Below, piece by piece: positions 1-6,403 of a DNA stretch of 64,000 bases; position 1 is the first letter of the stretch; every line of letters starts with the position of its first letter. Origin of the DNA: Bacteroidia bacterium (lineage in GTDB: Bacteria; Bacteroidota; Bacteroidia; NS11-12g; UBA955); assembly GCA_023653095.1 (NCBI GenBank), contig JAMNXP010000010.1:1-64000 (forward strand), read 5' to 3'. A model generated the notes under the pieces. The model was given only the letters and a program-made list of their open reading frames with translations, made no database searches and was not told where the DNA came from. A program made the translations under genes and the position numbers.

Positions 1-198
1 ACAGTGGCAACCAGCGCCGTATTTGGCAAAGGTACCGTGATAGAGGTAATGAACATGAACGGAGCGGTAGTGAAGCGCATGGATTCTATGGGCGGCATGA
101 CACAGGTAGATGCGAGCGAGTTGAGCTCAGGTATGTACTTAGTGAAAGTAAGCAATGGAACACAGAGCATCACTCGCAAGGTGAACATTCAGAACTAA
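1..198 (+). CDS. C-terminal fragment of a secreted protein with type A T9SS sorting domain
   Basis: The reading frame is open from the first base of the window, so this is the 3' end of a longer gene whose body lies outside. The 65 or so visible residues match a type A sorting domain of the type IX secretion system: a short beta-rich module with a V-E-V-MNMNGAVVKR strand, then an LSSGMYLVKVSNG turn and a final RKVNIQN strand. Such domains guide proteins across the outer membrane through SprA (found at 22-29 kb here) and are then usually cleaved. The function of the missing passenger cannot be told. Confidence 0.85.
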   Translation, partial: TVATSAVFGKGTVIEVMNMNGAVVKRMDSMGGMTQVDASELSSGMYLVKVSNGTQSITRKVNIQN

Positions 199-231
199 GT
201 ATTTGGTTTAATCATAGCAGTAATGAAAAAA

Positions 232-262
232 GAAAAGGGGCGCAAGCCCCTTTCTTTTTTTT
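232..262. terminator. Bidirectional rho-independent terminator
   Basis: An 8-base stem (aaaggggc, 234-241, with gcccctt t, 246-253) closes on a GCAA tetraloop and is followed by a run of T. An A run precedes it, so it also works for the minus-strand gene. It lies between two convergent genes. Confidence 0.85.
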
Positions 263-264
263 GA

Positions 265-912
265 TCAATTAGATTTTAAGTATTCTGTCTTTAAGAGCGA
301 ACAAATTTTGTATCGTTCATCGTGGGTGTCTTGGTAAAGAGCTTCAAGAAGTAAGTATACTTGTTTTAACCCAAATTCGGTGCTGAATTCAAATGGCCCC
401 TTCGGGTAATTGGTGCCTAGTTTCATGGCCGTATCAATGTCTTTTTTTGAAGCCGTACCCTCTTGAACGGTATAATACGCTTCGTTGATGATCATGCAAA
501 TGATGCGTGGGGTGATGAAGCCCACCCTAGATTGAACGTATTCGGGTTTATATCCCAAGAAAGAAAAAACGTCCCCCGAAGGAATAAAACCAAATGGAGA
601 GGTAACTTCTAATATTTCTCGTTCGGCCATCAATGGAAATGCGTTGATGCCCAAGAATTTTTGCTCGTTGTATGGAATCCCGGCTTGAAAAAGGGCTGAT
701 TCTACCGTGATTAAACAAGTGTTTAGAAGGAAAATAGTGTTATTATTGGTGGCGTATTCAGAAATTCTTTGAGGGTATTCATCGAAATCAAGGTCAATGA
801 AAACCTCGTAATTGGCGTGACTTTTTGTATCTTGCACGTATGTTAGCGCGGCATTTGCTTTCCGCATCCAAGAAGTTAATTTTGGGCCTGATCCCAATAC
901 TGCTATATTCAT
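265..912 (-). CDS. Short 3-hydroxyacyl-CoA dehydrogenase-like protein
   Basis: The 215-residue product resembles a trimmed 3-hydroxybutyryl/3-hydroxyacyl-CoA dehydrogenase, an enzyme class that oxidises 3-hydroxyacyl-CoA with NAD in beta-oxidation and phenylacetate breakdown. The C-terminal half is the clearest part: GFITPRIICMIINEAYY, then EGTASKKDIDTAMKLG and PKGPFEF match the helical C-terminal domain. The N-terminal Rossmann part begins NIAVLGSGPK but lacks the third glycine of GxGxxG and is about 60 residues shorter than in normal family members of about 280. Activity is therefore uncertain. I chose the second ATG (912) because MNIAVLGSG starts the fold there and a minus-7 box lies just upstream. 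It diverges from ridA. Confidence 0.7.
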   Translation of the reverse strand: MNIAVLGSGPKLTSWMRKANAALTYVQDTKSHANYEVFIDLDFDEYPQRISEYATNNNTIFLLNTCLITVESALFQAGIPYNEQKFLGINAFPLMAEREILEVTSPFGFIPSGDVFSFLGYKPEYVQSRVGFITPRIICMIINEAYYTVQEGTASKKDIDTAMKLGTNYPKGPFEFSTEFGLKQVYLLLEALYQDTHDERYKICSLLKTEYLKSN

Positions 913-919
913 GTCATTA

Positions 920-927
920 CAAAAATA
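920..927 (-). promoter_or_regulatory. Minus-7 box (TATTTTTG) for the dehydrogenase-like gene
   Basis: The minus strand reads TATTTTTG here, a full match to TAnnTTTG. It ends 7 bases before the ATG at 912, so the transcript would have almost no leader. No clear TTG minus-33 element is present. Confidence 0.5.
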
Positions 928-938
928 CATCATACACC

Positions 939-1325
939 ATGAGAGAAACTATTTTTTCTGAAAATGCTCCCCAGCCCATTGGACCATACAGCCAGGGCGT
1001 AAAAGTGGGCAATACCTATTATTTATCTGGACAAATTGGATTGAACCCGCTTACAGGTGCATTCACGTCAGATACAGACGTTGTAGTTCAAGCCAAACAA
1101 GTGATGGAGAACATCAAGGCTCTTCTTGAATCGCAACATTTGACGTTTGATCACGTTGTAAAATCTAGTATCTTTTTGAAAAGTATGAACGATTTTTCCA
1201 AGGTAAATGAAGTTTATGCCCAATATTTTGCGGACGTTTTTCCCGCTCGTGAAACTGTAGAGGTTTCCAAATTGCCCAAAGATGCCTTAGTAGAGATATC
1301 GGTTATTTGTGTGAAACCCGAATAA
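939..1325 (+). CDS. ridA: RidA family enamine/imine deaminase
   Basis: The 128-residue protein is a full-length RidA (YjgF/YER057c/UK114) member. In the family this trimeric cytosolic enzyme hydrolyses reactive 2-aminoacrylate and related enamines released by PLP enzymes. Visible signatures are PIGPYSQGV near residues 13-21, the arginine R104 in FPARETVEVSKLP and E119 in ALVEIS, which together line the active site of active members. The ATG at 939 is chosen over an upstream in-frame start at 825, which would run into the divergent gene and adds residues absent in the family. Only 26 bases separate it from the divergent start at 912. Confidence 0.93.
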   Translation: MRETIFSENAPQPIGPYSQGVKVGNTYYLSGQIGLNPLTGAFTSDTDVVVQAKQVMENIKALLESQHLTFDHVVKSSIFLKSMNDFSKVNEVYAQYFADVFPARETVEVSKLPKDALVEISVICVKPE

Positions 1326-1334
1326 TATTTAAAG

Positions 1335-1342
1335 TAACTTTG
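1335..1342 (+). promoter_or_regulatory. Minus-7 box (TAACTTTG) for the DUF3467 gene
   Basis: TAACTTTG matches TAnnTTTG and ends 7 bases before the ATG at 1350, implying a near-leaderless transcript. The nearest upstream TTTG (1306-1309) is 25 bases away, a long spacer. Confidence 0.45.
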
Positions 1343-1349
1343 AAACGTT

Positions 1350-1676
1350 ATGTCAAATCAAAACGAAAATAAAAATCCCAATGCATTAGACATTGAACTG
1401 ACCGAAGAAATTGCGGAAGGTGTATACAGTAATTTAGCCATTATTACTCATAGTGATACGGAGTTTATCTTAGATTTTATTCGAATGATGCCTGGTGTTC
1501 CGAAAGGTAAGGTTAAAAGTAGAATTGTTTTGTCACCCCAACATGCTAAGCGATTGATTATGGCTTTGGGTGATAATTTGGCTCGTTACGAAGATAGTTT
1601 TGGCGAGATTGAGTTACATGAGAATAATGGCAATGGCATTCCATTGAATTTTGGTGGACAAACAGGACAAGCTTAA
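1350..1676 (+). CDS. DUF3467 domain protein
   Basis: A small 108-residue protein matching the DUF3467 family. The core runs from about residue 18 to 88: GVYSNLAIITHSDTEFILDF, MPGVPKGKVKSRIVLSPQHAKRLIMAL and DNLARYEDSFGEI. The family is widespread in Bacteroidota, often near RNA polymerase genes; its biochemical function is unknown to me. The first 17 residues are polar and probably disordered, and the last 20 are rich in Gly and Asn. It lies 24 bases after ridA and 16 before paaN, all on the plus strand, so the three may be partly co-transcribed. Confidence 0.85.
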   Translation: MSNQNENKNPNALDIELTEEIAEGVYSNLAIITHSDTEFILDFIRMMPGVPKGKVKSRIVLSPQHAKRLIMALGDNLARYEDSFGEIELHENNGNGIPLNFGGQTGQA

Positions 1677-1692
1677 TTTTTATTAGAATTAT

Positions 1693-3330
1693 ATGGAATT
1701 GAATCCAAAAATTAGTCAAGCCATTCAGGCCTTGCGTGAAAGAACGTATTTCAGCGCTTATCCAGAGAATCCAAAAGCGTACTCAGAAGAATCTCATGAT
1801 GCTGGAAAAACCGCTTTTCAGAAGCAGTTGAGTAATCCTTTCTTAGGACTTGATGAAACGGGTGCTACGGGCAAATTTGGCGAAGAAGTTTCTCCATACA
1901 TGCTAGTCGGTTTGGGAGTGGAGTACCCAGTGTTTACTGCAGATTATTTGGTAGAGCAATCACAATCAGCCCAAAATCAATGGAAGAAAATTTCGCCGTT
2001 GGAGAGGGCCAATATTTTGATTGAAATGCTAGATAAAGTGTCAGAAAGATTCTTCGAATTGGCTTATGCAACCATGCATACCACCGGACAATCGTTTGTG
2101 ATGAGTTTCCAAGCCAGCGGTCCACATGCCAATGACCGTGCCCTTGAATCTGTAGCACTTGGTTATGAAGAATTAACTCGTTACCCACAGCAGTTGGATT
2201 GGGTGAAGAATATGGGCAAGTTTGATCTGACCATCAAGAAGAATTTTAAACCCGTTGCAAAAGGCGTTGGATTGGTGATTGGTTGTTCTACCTTTCCCAC
2301 TTGGAATACCGTGCCTGGCGTTTTCGCCAATTTGATTGCGGGTAATTCCTGCATCATCAAGCCCCATCCCAAGAGCGTTCTTCCCATTGCCATTGTGGTT
2401 GAGGAAATGCAAAAAGTACTTTCAGCGCACGGTTTTTCAACTAAGCTAGTTCAACTTGCGGCAGATAGTTCTGCGAATCCTATAACTAAGCACTTAGCTG
2501 AACATTCATCGGTTAAATTGATTGATTATACTGGTGGATCTGATTTTGGACGATATATCGAGTCGTTACCTGGAAAAACAGTATTTACTGAGAAAGCAGG
2601 AGTAAACAGTGTCATTCTTGACGGCGCCGCCGATGCTAAAGCAGTTTTTGGGAATTTGGCTTTTGCAGCGAGTTTGTACAGCGGACAAATGTGCACGGCT
2701 CCACAGAATATTTTCGTATCAAAAGATGGAATCAATACTCCTGAAGGTAATATGTCTTTTGACGACGTTGTAGCATCGTTGCGCGGCGCGTTAAAAGGAC
2801 TGGCAGAAAATCCTAAGATGGGTGCAGGAACTTTGGGCGCTGTTCAAAATGATATTACCCGTAAAAGGGTGGAGGATGCATTGAGTGGTACAGGTGCAAT
2901 TTCAAATGATGCTGTGGTTGAGAATACGGAGTTTACCGATGCTCGTACTTTAGCACCATCTATTGTTGTGGTTGATGCTGCTGATGATCGTTGGAAGCAC
3001 GAGTGCTTTGGTCCCATTTTGTTTGTGGTTAGGACTTCTGGAAAAGAAGAGAGCTTGGCTTTAGCAGCCCATTTGGCTTCCACCGTAGGCGCAATTACGT
3101 GCTCTTGTTACAGCACGGATGTTGCGTACATGCAGTCAGTGGAGGAAGTAATGAATGAACAAGCCTTCACTCCGGTAAGTTTTAATTTTACCGGTGCGGC
3201 CTTTGTAAATCAACACGCTGCGTTTAGCGATTTTCACGTTACCGGCGGAAACCCTAGTGGAAACGCAACCTTTACCGATTCATTGTACATCAATAGACGC
3301 TTTGTTTGGGTTGGAAATCGTTTCGCTTGA
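1693..3330 (+). CDS. paaN: Phenylacetate degradation protein PaaN, aldehyde dehydrogenase type
   Basis: The 545-residue protein belongs to the aldehyde dehydrogenase superfamily and fits the PaaN type linked to phenylacetate catabolism, where related enzymes oxidise the ring-opened semialdehyde. The catalytic cysteine is C334 in SGQMCTAPQNI, the general-base glutamate is E300 in VFTEKAGVNS, and the cofactor-binding stretch VIGCSTFPTWNTVPG lies near residues 196-210. There is no fused MaoC hydratase domain, unlike the long E. coli PaaZ. A 3-oxoadipyl-CoA thiolase of the same pathway lies 40 kb away. The CDS ends before a strong terminator. Substrate is inferred from the family only. Confidence 0.8.
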   Translation: MELNPKISQAIQALRERTYFSAYPENPKAYSEESHDAGKTAFQKQLSNPFLGLDETGATGKFGEEVSPYMLVGLGVEYPVFTADYLVEQSQSAQNQWKKISPLERANILIEMLDKVSERFFELAYATMHTTGQSFVMSFQASGPHANDRALESVALGYEELTRYPQQLDWVKNMGKFDLTIKKNFKPVAKGVGLVIGCSTFPTWNTVPGVFANLIAGNSCIIKPHPKSVLPIAIVVEEMQKVLSAHGFSTKLVQLAADSSANPITKHLAEHSSVKLIDYTGGSDFGRYIESLPGKTVFTEKAGVNSVILDGAADAKAVFGNLAFAASLYSGQMCTAPQNIFVSKDGINTPEGNMSFDDVVASLRGALKGLAENPKMGAGTLGAVQNDITRKRVEDALSGTGAISNDAVVENTEFTDARTLAPSIVVVDAADDRWKHECFGPILFVVRTSGKEESLALAAHLASTVGAITCSCYSTDVAYMQSVEEVMNEQAFTPVSFNFTGAAFVNQHAAFSDFHVTGGNPSGNATFTDSLYINRRFVWVGNRFA

Positions 3331-3363
3331 TTTCAGAGGATTTTATTCGGACCAGCATTAAAC

Positions 3364-3397
3364 AAAAAGTCCCGGCCTTTCGACCGGGACTTTTTTA
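3364..3397. terminator. Bidirectional rho-independent terminator
   Basis: An 8-base perfect stem (agtcccgg, 3368-3375, with ccgggact, 3384-3391) is flanked by an A run on the left and six T on the right. It separates convergent paaN and the YceI gene. Confidence 0.9.
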
Positions 3398-3425
3398 TGT
3401 GAATGAAAAGTGAATAATGATTGAA

Positions 3426-4139
3426 TTACATTCCGCTGTTAGCTTCACCTTCAGCAGCATCAGGTGCTTCAGCAGCAGTTGCTTTGATGTCTAAAGTGAT
3501 TTCGATGTTTTCAGAAACAACACCGTTTTTCAATGCAGCTTTAGCTTTTTCGCTCAAGCTCATGTTTGCTTTGTCGTAGTTTACACCCCAATCTAAACGG
3601 TTGATGGTTACAGTACCTTTAGCGGTGAAAGTTGTTCCGTCAATGCTAACAGCAGCAGGGATGCTGATGTTTTTAACAGAATCGCGAAGAGTTAAGTTAC
3701 CAGAAATAACGTGTGTGTTAGTTCCTTCTGCTTTTTCTTCAACACCAGTGATTTCAAACTTCGCAGTTGCAAATTTTGCTACGTTGAAGAAGTCATCAGC
3801 TTGGAAGTGACCGATTAATTTTTGCTTGTACTCATCAGGAATAGAATCAGTACAAACGATGTTTTTCATGTCAATAGTAAAAGAACCAGCGGTTAATTTT
3901 CCATTTTCAACAGAAACAGAACCTTCAGAAATAGCGATGGTACCTTTGTGCTCACCGATACCTACTACTTTAGAACCTCTCCAGCCTACAACGCTTTCGG
4001 TAGAAACTGTGTAAGTAACTGCTTCGGTTTTAGCGGTAGCAGTAGAATCGGCATTACCAGCGTCGCTGGCGTTACTTCCGCAAGAAGCCATTGCAAACAC
4101 GGCAACAGCTGCGGTTAAATAAATAAAACTTTTTTTCAT
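3426..4139 (-). CDS. YceI family lipoprotein
   Basis: The 237-residue protein starts with a lipoprotein signal: K2-K3, a hydrophobic stretch and the lipobox MASC with Cys20. An Ala/Asp/Thr-rich linker follows to about residue 40. The rest is a YceI beta-barrel domain (residues 42-215): VTYTVSTESVVGWRGSK, SFTIDMKNI, LIGHFQADDFFNVAKFATAKFEIT, ISGNLTLRDSVKNISIP and RLDWGVNYD are all typical. YceI proteins bind isoprenoid-like lipids in the envelope. The tail is again acidic and Ala-rich. The gene stands alone with its own promoter, and its upstream region carries a heptamer repeat array. Confidence 0.92.
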   Translation of the reverse strand: MKKSFIYLTAAVAVFAMASCGSNASDAGNADSTATAKTEAVTYTVSTESVVGWRGSKVVGIGEHKGTIAISEGSVSVENGKLTAGSFTIDMKNIVCTDSIPDEYKQKLIGHFQADDFFNVAKFATAKFEITGVEEKAEGTNTHVISGNLTLRDSVKNISIPAAVSIDGTTFTAKGTVTINRLDWGVNYDKANMSLSEKAKAALKNGVVSENIEITLDIKATAAEAPDAAEGEANSGM

Positions 4140-4179
4140 ATGTGTATTTTGGTTTTTTGTTTTATGATAAATCTAGGTG

Positions 4180-4211
4180 CAAATATACATTTGTTTGAAC
4201 GAGTATACAAA
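4180..4211 (-). promoter_or_regulatory. Promoter of the YceI lipoprotein gene
   Basis: On the minus strand TTTG (4211-4208) is followed after 20 bases by TATATTTG (4187-4180), the two-part Bacteroidota promoter. The minus-33 element ends 4 bases from the first heptamer of the adjoining repeat array. Confidence 0.75.
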
Positions 4212-4214
4212 TTT

Positions 4215-4340
4215 GATCGGTGATCGGTGAACGGTGAACGGTGATCAACTCTCAACTCTCAACTCTCAGCTCTCAGCTGTCGGTTGTCGGCTGATGGCTG
4301 ATGGCTGATGGCTGATGGCTGATGGCTGATGGCTGTCCGC
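4215..4340. repeat. Heptanucleotide array 1 (18 units of drifting sequence)
   Basis: The 126 bases divide without remainder into 18 units of 7: GATCGGT x2, GAACGGT x2, GATCAAC, TCTCAAC x2, TCTCAGC x2, TGTCGGT, TGTCGGC, TGATGGC x6 and TGTCCGC. The phase never slips while the unit changes stepwise, usually by one to three bases between neighbours. The array fills the space between the minus-33 box of the YceI promoter and the 3' end of the cobalamin adenosyltransferase gene (22 bases away). It carries no coding sequence. The nearest parallel I know is the tandem heptanucleotide (STRR) family of cyanobacteria. A related array lies at 42728-42930. Confidence 0.95.
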
Positions 4341-4362
4341 CAAAGTCACTCAGCGAAGCTGA

Positions 4363-4908
4363 TCATGGCCTCCAGATAATCTCTTTGCCGCCAAATTTTT
4401 GGTCGAGGAAACGACTGAGGGTGAAAAGGTAATCCGATAAGCGGTTTAGGTATTGAATGATGAAGGGTTGAATTTCTTCGATGTCAGAAAGGTGAACAAT
4501 TAAACGTTCAGCTCTTCTGCAAACACAACGGGCAACGTGGCAATGAGAGCCTTGTTGGGTAGCTCCTGGGAGGATGAAGTTTTTCAGTTCTGGGAGAAGG
4601 GCAGTGAGGCGGTCAATTTCTTCTTCCATAGCGGGAATGCTACTTTCGTCAAATTTGGGTAATTCGAATTTGCTTGAAGGCGAGGAAGCCAAGTAGCTGC
4701 CAATGGTGAAAAGGTTGTTCTGGATGTTTGCTAGGTGATCTTCCTCGGCGGAGCCGGAAATAAAACTGCGAACCAATCCTATTTGACTGTTTAATTCGTC
4801 AACTGTGCCGTAACTTTCAACTCTGATGTGGTGTTTAGCAACACGATCTCCTCCGATGAGGCCCGTTTTACCGTCATCGCCTTTGCGCGTATAAATTTTG
4901 AATGACAT
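4363..4908 (-). CDS. Cob(I)alamin adenosyltransferase, PduO type
   Basis: The 181-residue protein transfers the adenosyl group of ATP to cob(I)alamin, making coenzyme B12. It shows the N-terminal TRKGDDGKTGLIGG (7-20), YGTVDELNSQIGL, and the C-terminal helices CVCRRAERL and YLNRLSDYLFTLSR that shape the ATP site in the PduO family. The ATG at 4908 is chosen over 4962 because MSFKIYTRKGD is the normal family start and lies 7 bases after the gpsA stop at 4916. It is the last gene of a minus-strand run kup, DPP IV, bcp, gpsA. The stop is followed by heptamer array 1. Confidence 0.93.
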   Translation of the reverse strand: MSFKIYTRKGDDGKTGLIGGDRVAKHHIRVESYGTVDELNSQIGLVRSFISGSAEEDHLANIQNNLFTIGSYLASSPSSKFELPKFDESSIPAMEEEIDRLTALLPELKNFILPGATQQGSHCHVARCVCRRAERLIVHLSDIEEIQPFIIQYLNRLSDYLFTLSRFLDQKFGGKEIIWRP

Positions 4909-4915
4909 AGATCTC

Positions 4916-5914
4916 TTAACTGAGTTGGTTTTCAGCAAGGTTTTTGAAAACCTTTTTAGCAATTTTGCCGCCGTAAACTACTTCGTATATAGATTCAACA
5001 ATGGGCATGCTCATTTTGTTTTCTTTAGCAATCTGAAATACCAAATCAGTGGCATAATATCCCTCTGCAATCATGCTCATTTCTAATTGGGCCGATTTCA
5101 CCGAATAACCTTTACCAAGCATGTTTCCAAAAGAACGGTTCCGACTGAATTGTGAATAGCAGGTTACTAAAAGGTCACCCATGTAGGCGGCTTCTTTAAC
5201 ATCTCTGTTTTCTTGGTGAAATTCATGAAGGAAATAACGCATTTCCCTGAGTGCCGCTGAAACAAATACGGCCAAAAAATTATCTCCGTAACCCAGTCCG
5301 TGTGAAATACCAGCACCGATGGCATAGATGTTTTTTAACACCGACGCATATTCAGCGCCTATTAGATCACGGGTTTGGGTGACGTTAATGAATTTACATT
5401 TGATTAGGTTCGCCACTTGTGACGTGCGCTCGTCGTTGAGTCCTGAGATGGTGAGGTAACTGAGTTTTTCAAGGGCTACTTCTTCGGCGTGGCATGGGCC
5501 TGAAATTAAGACAATATTCTCAAGAGGAATTTGATGGTCTTGTTTTAAATATTGAGCAACTACCTGTTTGGAATTGGGTTCAATGCCTTTAATTGCCGTG
5601 ATATAGGTTTTATCTGTGGGAAGTGTGACTGTAGAAAGTGCCTGATGCAAAAAAGCCGATGGAACGGCCAACAAAATAATTTCTGATTCATCCACTACTT
5701 TTTGAAGGTCAGTAGTTGCGCTGAATTTCTCGGTATGAAGTTCTACCGAAGACAGGTATTTGGGGTTGTGGAGGTTTTCGTTGATGTAATCTACACTTTC
5801 TTGGGAGCGCATCCACCAATGAATATAGGTGGATGGATGCTCCGTCAAGATCTTTATTAGGGCGGTAGCCCAACTGCCGTTTCCAACAACGGCAATGTTG
5901 ATTTTCTGATTCAA
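4916..5914 (-). CDS. gpsA: NAD(P)-dependent glycerol-3-phosphate dehydrogenase
   Basis: The 332-residue cytosolic enzyme reduces dihydroxyacetone phosphate to sn-glycerol 3-phosphate, the backbone for phospholipids. The Rossmann motif AVVGNGSWATA lies at residues 8-18. Further on come ILAVPSAFLHQAL, the GIEPNSKQVV segment, ISGPCHAEEVA and GAEYASVLKNIYAIGAGISHGLG with the family catalytic lysine. Length is normal for GpsA. It starts 2 bases after the bcp stop and is probably translated from the same message. Confidence 0.95.
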   Translation of the reverse strand: MNQKINIAVVGNGSWATALIKILTEHPSTYIHWWMRSQESVDYINENLHNPKYLSSVELHTEKFSATTDLQKVVDESEIILLAVPSAFLHQALSTVTLPTDKTYITAIKGIEPNSKQVVAQYLKQDHQIPLENIVLISGPCHAEEVALEKLSYLTISGLNDERTSQVANLIKCKFINVTQTRDLIGAEYASVLKNIYAIGAGISHGLGYGDNFLAVFVSAALREMRYFLHEFHQENRDVKEAAYMGDLLVTCYSQFSRNRSFGNMLGKGYSVKSAQLEMSMIAEGYYATDLVFQIAKENKMSMPIVESIYEVVYGGKIAKKVFKNLAENQLS

Positions 5915-5916
5915 TT

Positions 5917-6366
5917 TTAATTTAAAATTTGTTTGGTGTGGGCTTTGGTGTCTACCTTTTCAATGATGTCAGAAATGATTCCGTTTTCATCAATGATGAA
6001 GGTAGTGCGAGCAATGCCCATATATTTTCGACCGTACATGCTTTTCTCCACCCAAACACCATAGGCGTTAGCAACAGCTTGGTCAGTGTCTGCGAGTAAA
6101 TCAAATGGTAGTTCGAATTTAGCGATAAACTTTTGATGCTTTTTTGCATCGTCAGGACTGACACCTAAAACCACGTATCCAGCTTCCAAAAAGCGGTTGT
6201 GATTGTCTCTAAGGTCACAAGCCTCAGCAGTGCATCCAGGGGTATCGTCTTTTGGATAAAAATACAGAACCACTTTTTTGCCTGTAAATTGATCTAAGCT
6301 CACTGTTTCACTGTTTTGGTTGAGTGCATAGAACGCTGGTGCTGCTTGTCCGATTTCTAATTTCAT
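5917..6366 (-). CDS. bcp: Thioredoxin-dependent thiol peroxidase (Bcp/PrxQ)
   Basis: The 149-residue peroxiredoxin reduces hydrogen and organic peroxides in the cytosol. The peroxidatic cysteine is C45 and the resolving cysteine C50, in the motif DTPGCTAEACDLRD of the atypical two-Cys PrxQ class. FYPKDDTPGCT and the later ARTTFIIDENG are typical. The electron donor could be thioredoxin kept reduced by the trxB product encoded at 13.1 kb; that link is inference. It lies 37 bases after the DPP IV gene. Confidence 0.95.
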   Translation of the reverse strand: MKLEIGQAAPAFYALNQNSETVSLDQFTGKKVVLYFYPKDDTPGCTAEACDLRDNHNRFLEAGYVVLGVSPDDAKKHQKFIAKFELPFDLLADTDQAVANAYGVWVEKSMYGRKYMGIARTTFIIDENGIISDIIEKVDTKAHTKQILN

Positions 6367-6403
6367 GTTTGCAATAGTTAAATCTAATTAACAAAAAATC
6401 TGG

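Noticed and set aside
825..938. Longer RidA start at 825
   Set aside because: It would overlap the divergent dehydrogenase-like gene by nearly 90 bases and adds a non-family N-terminus; the ATG at 939 gives the standard 128 residues.
4215..4340. Replication origin iterons
   Set aside because: No DnaA boxes, no dnaA or other replication genes nearby, and units drift rather than repeat one binding site.
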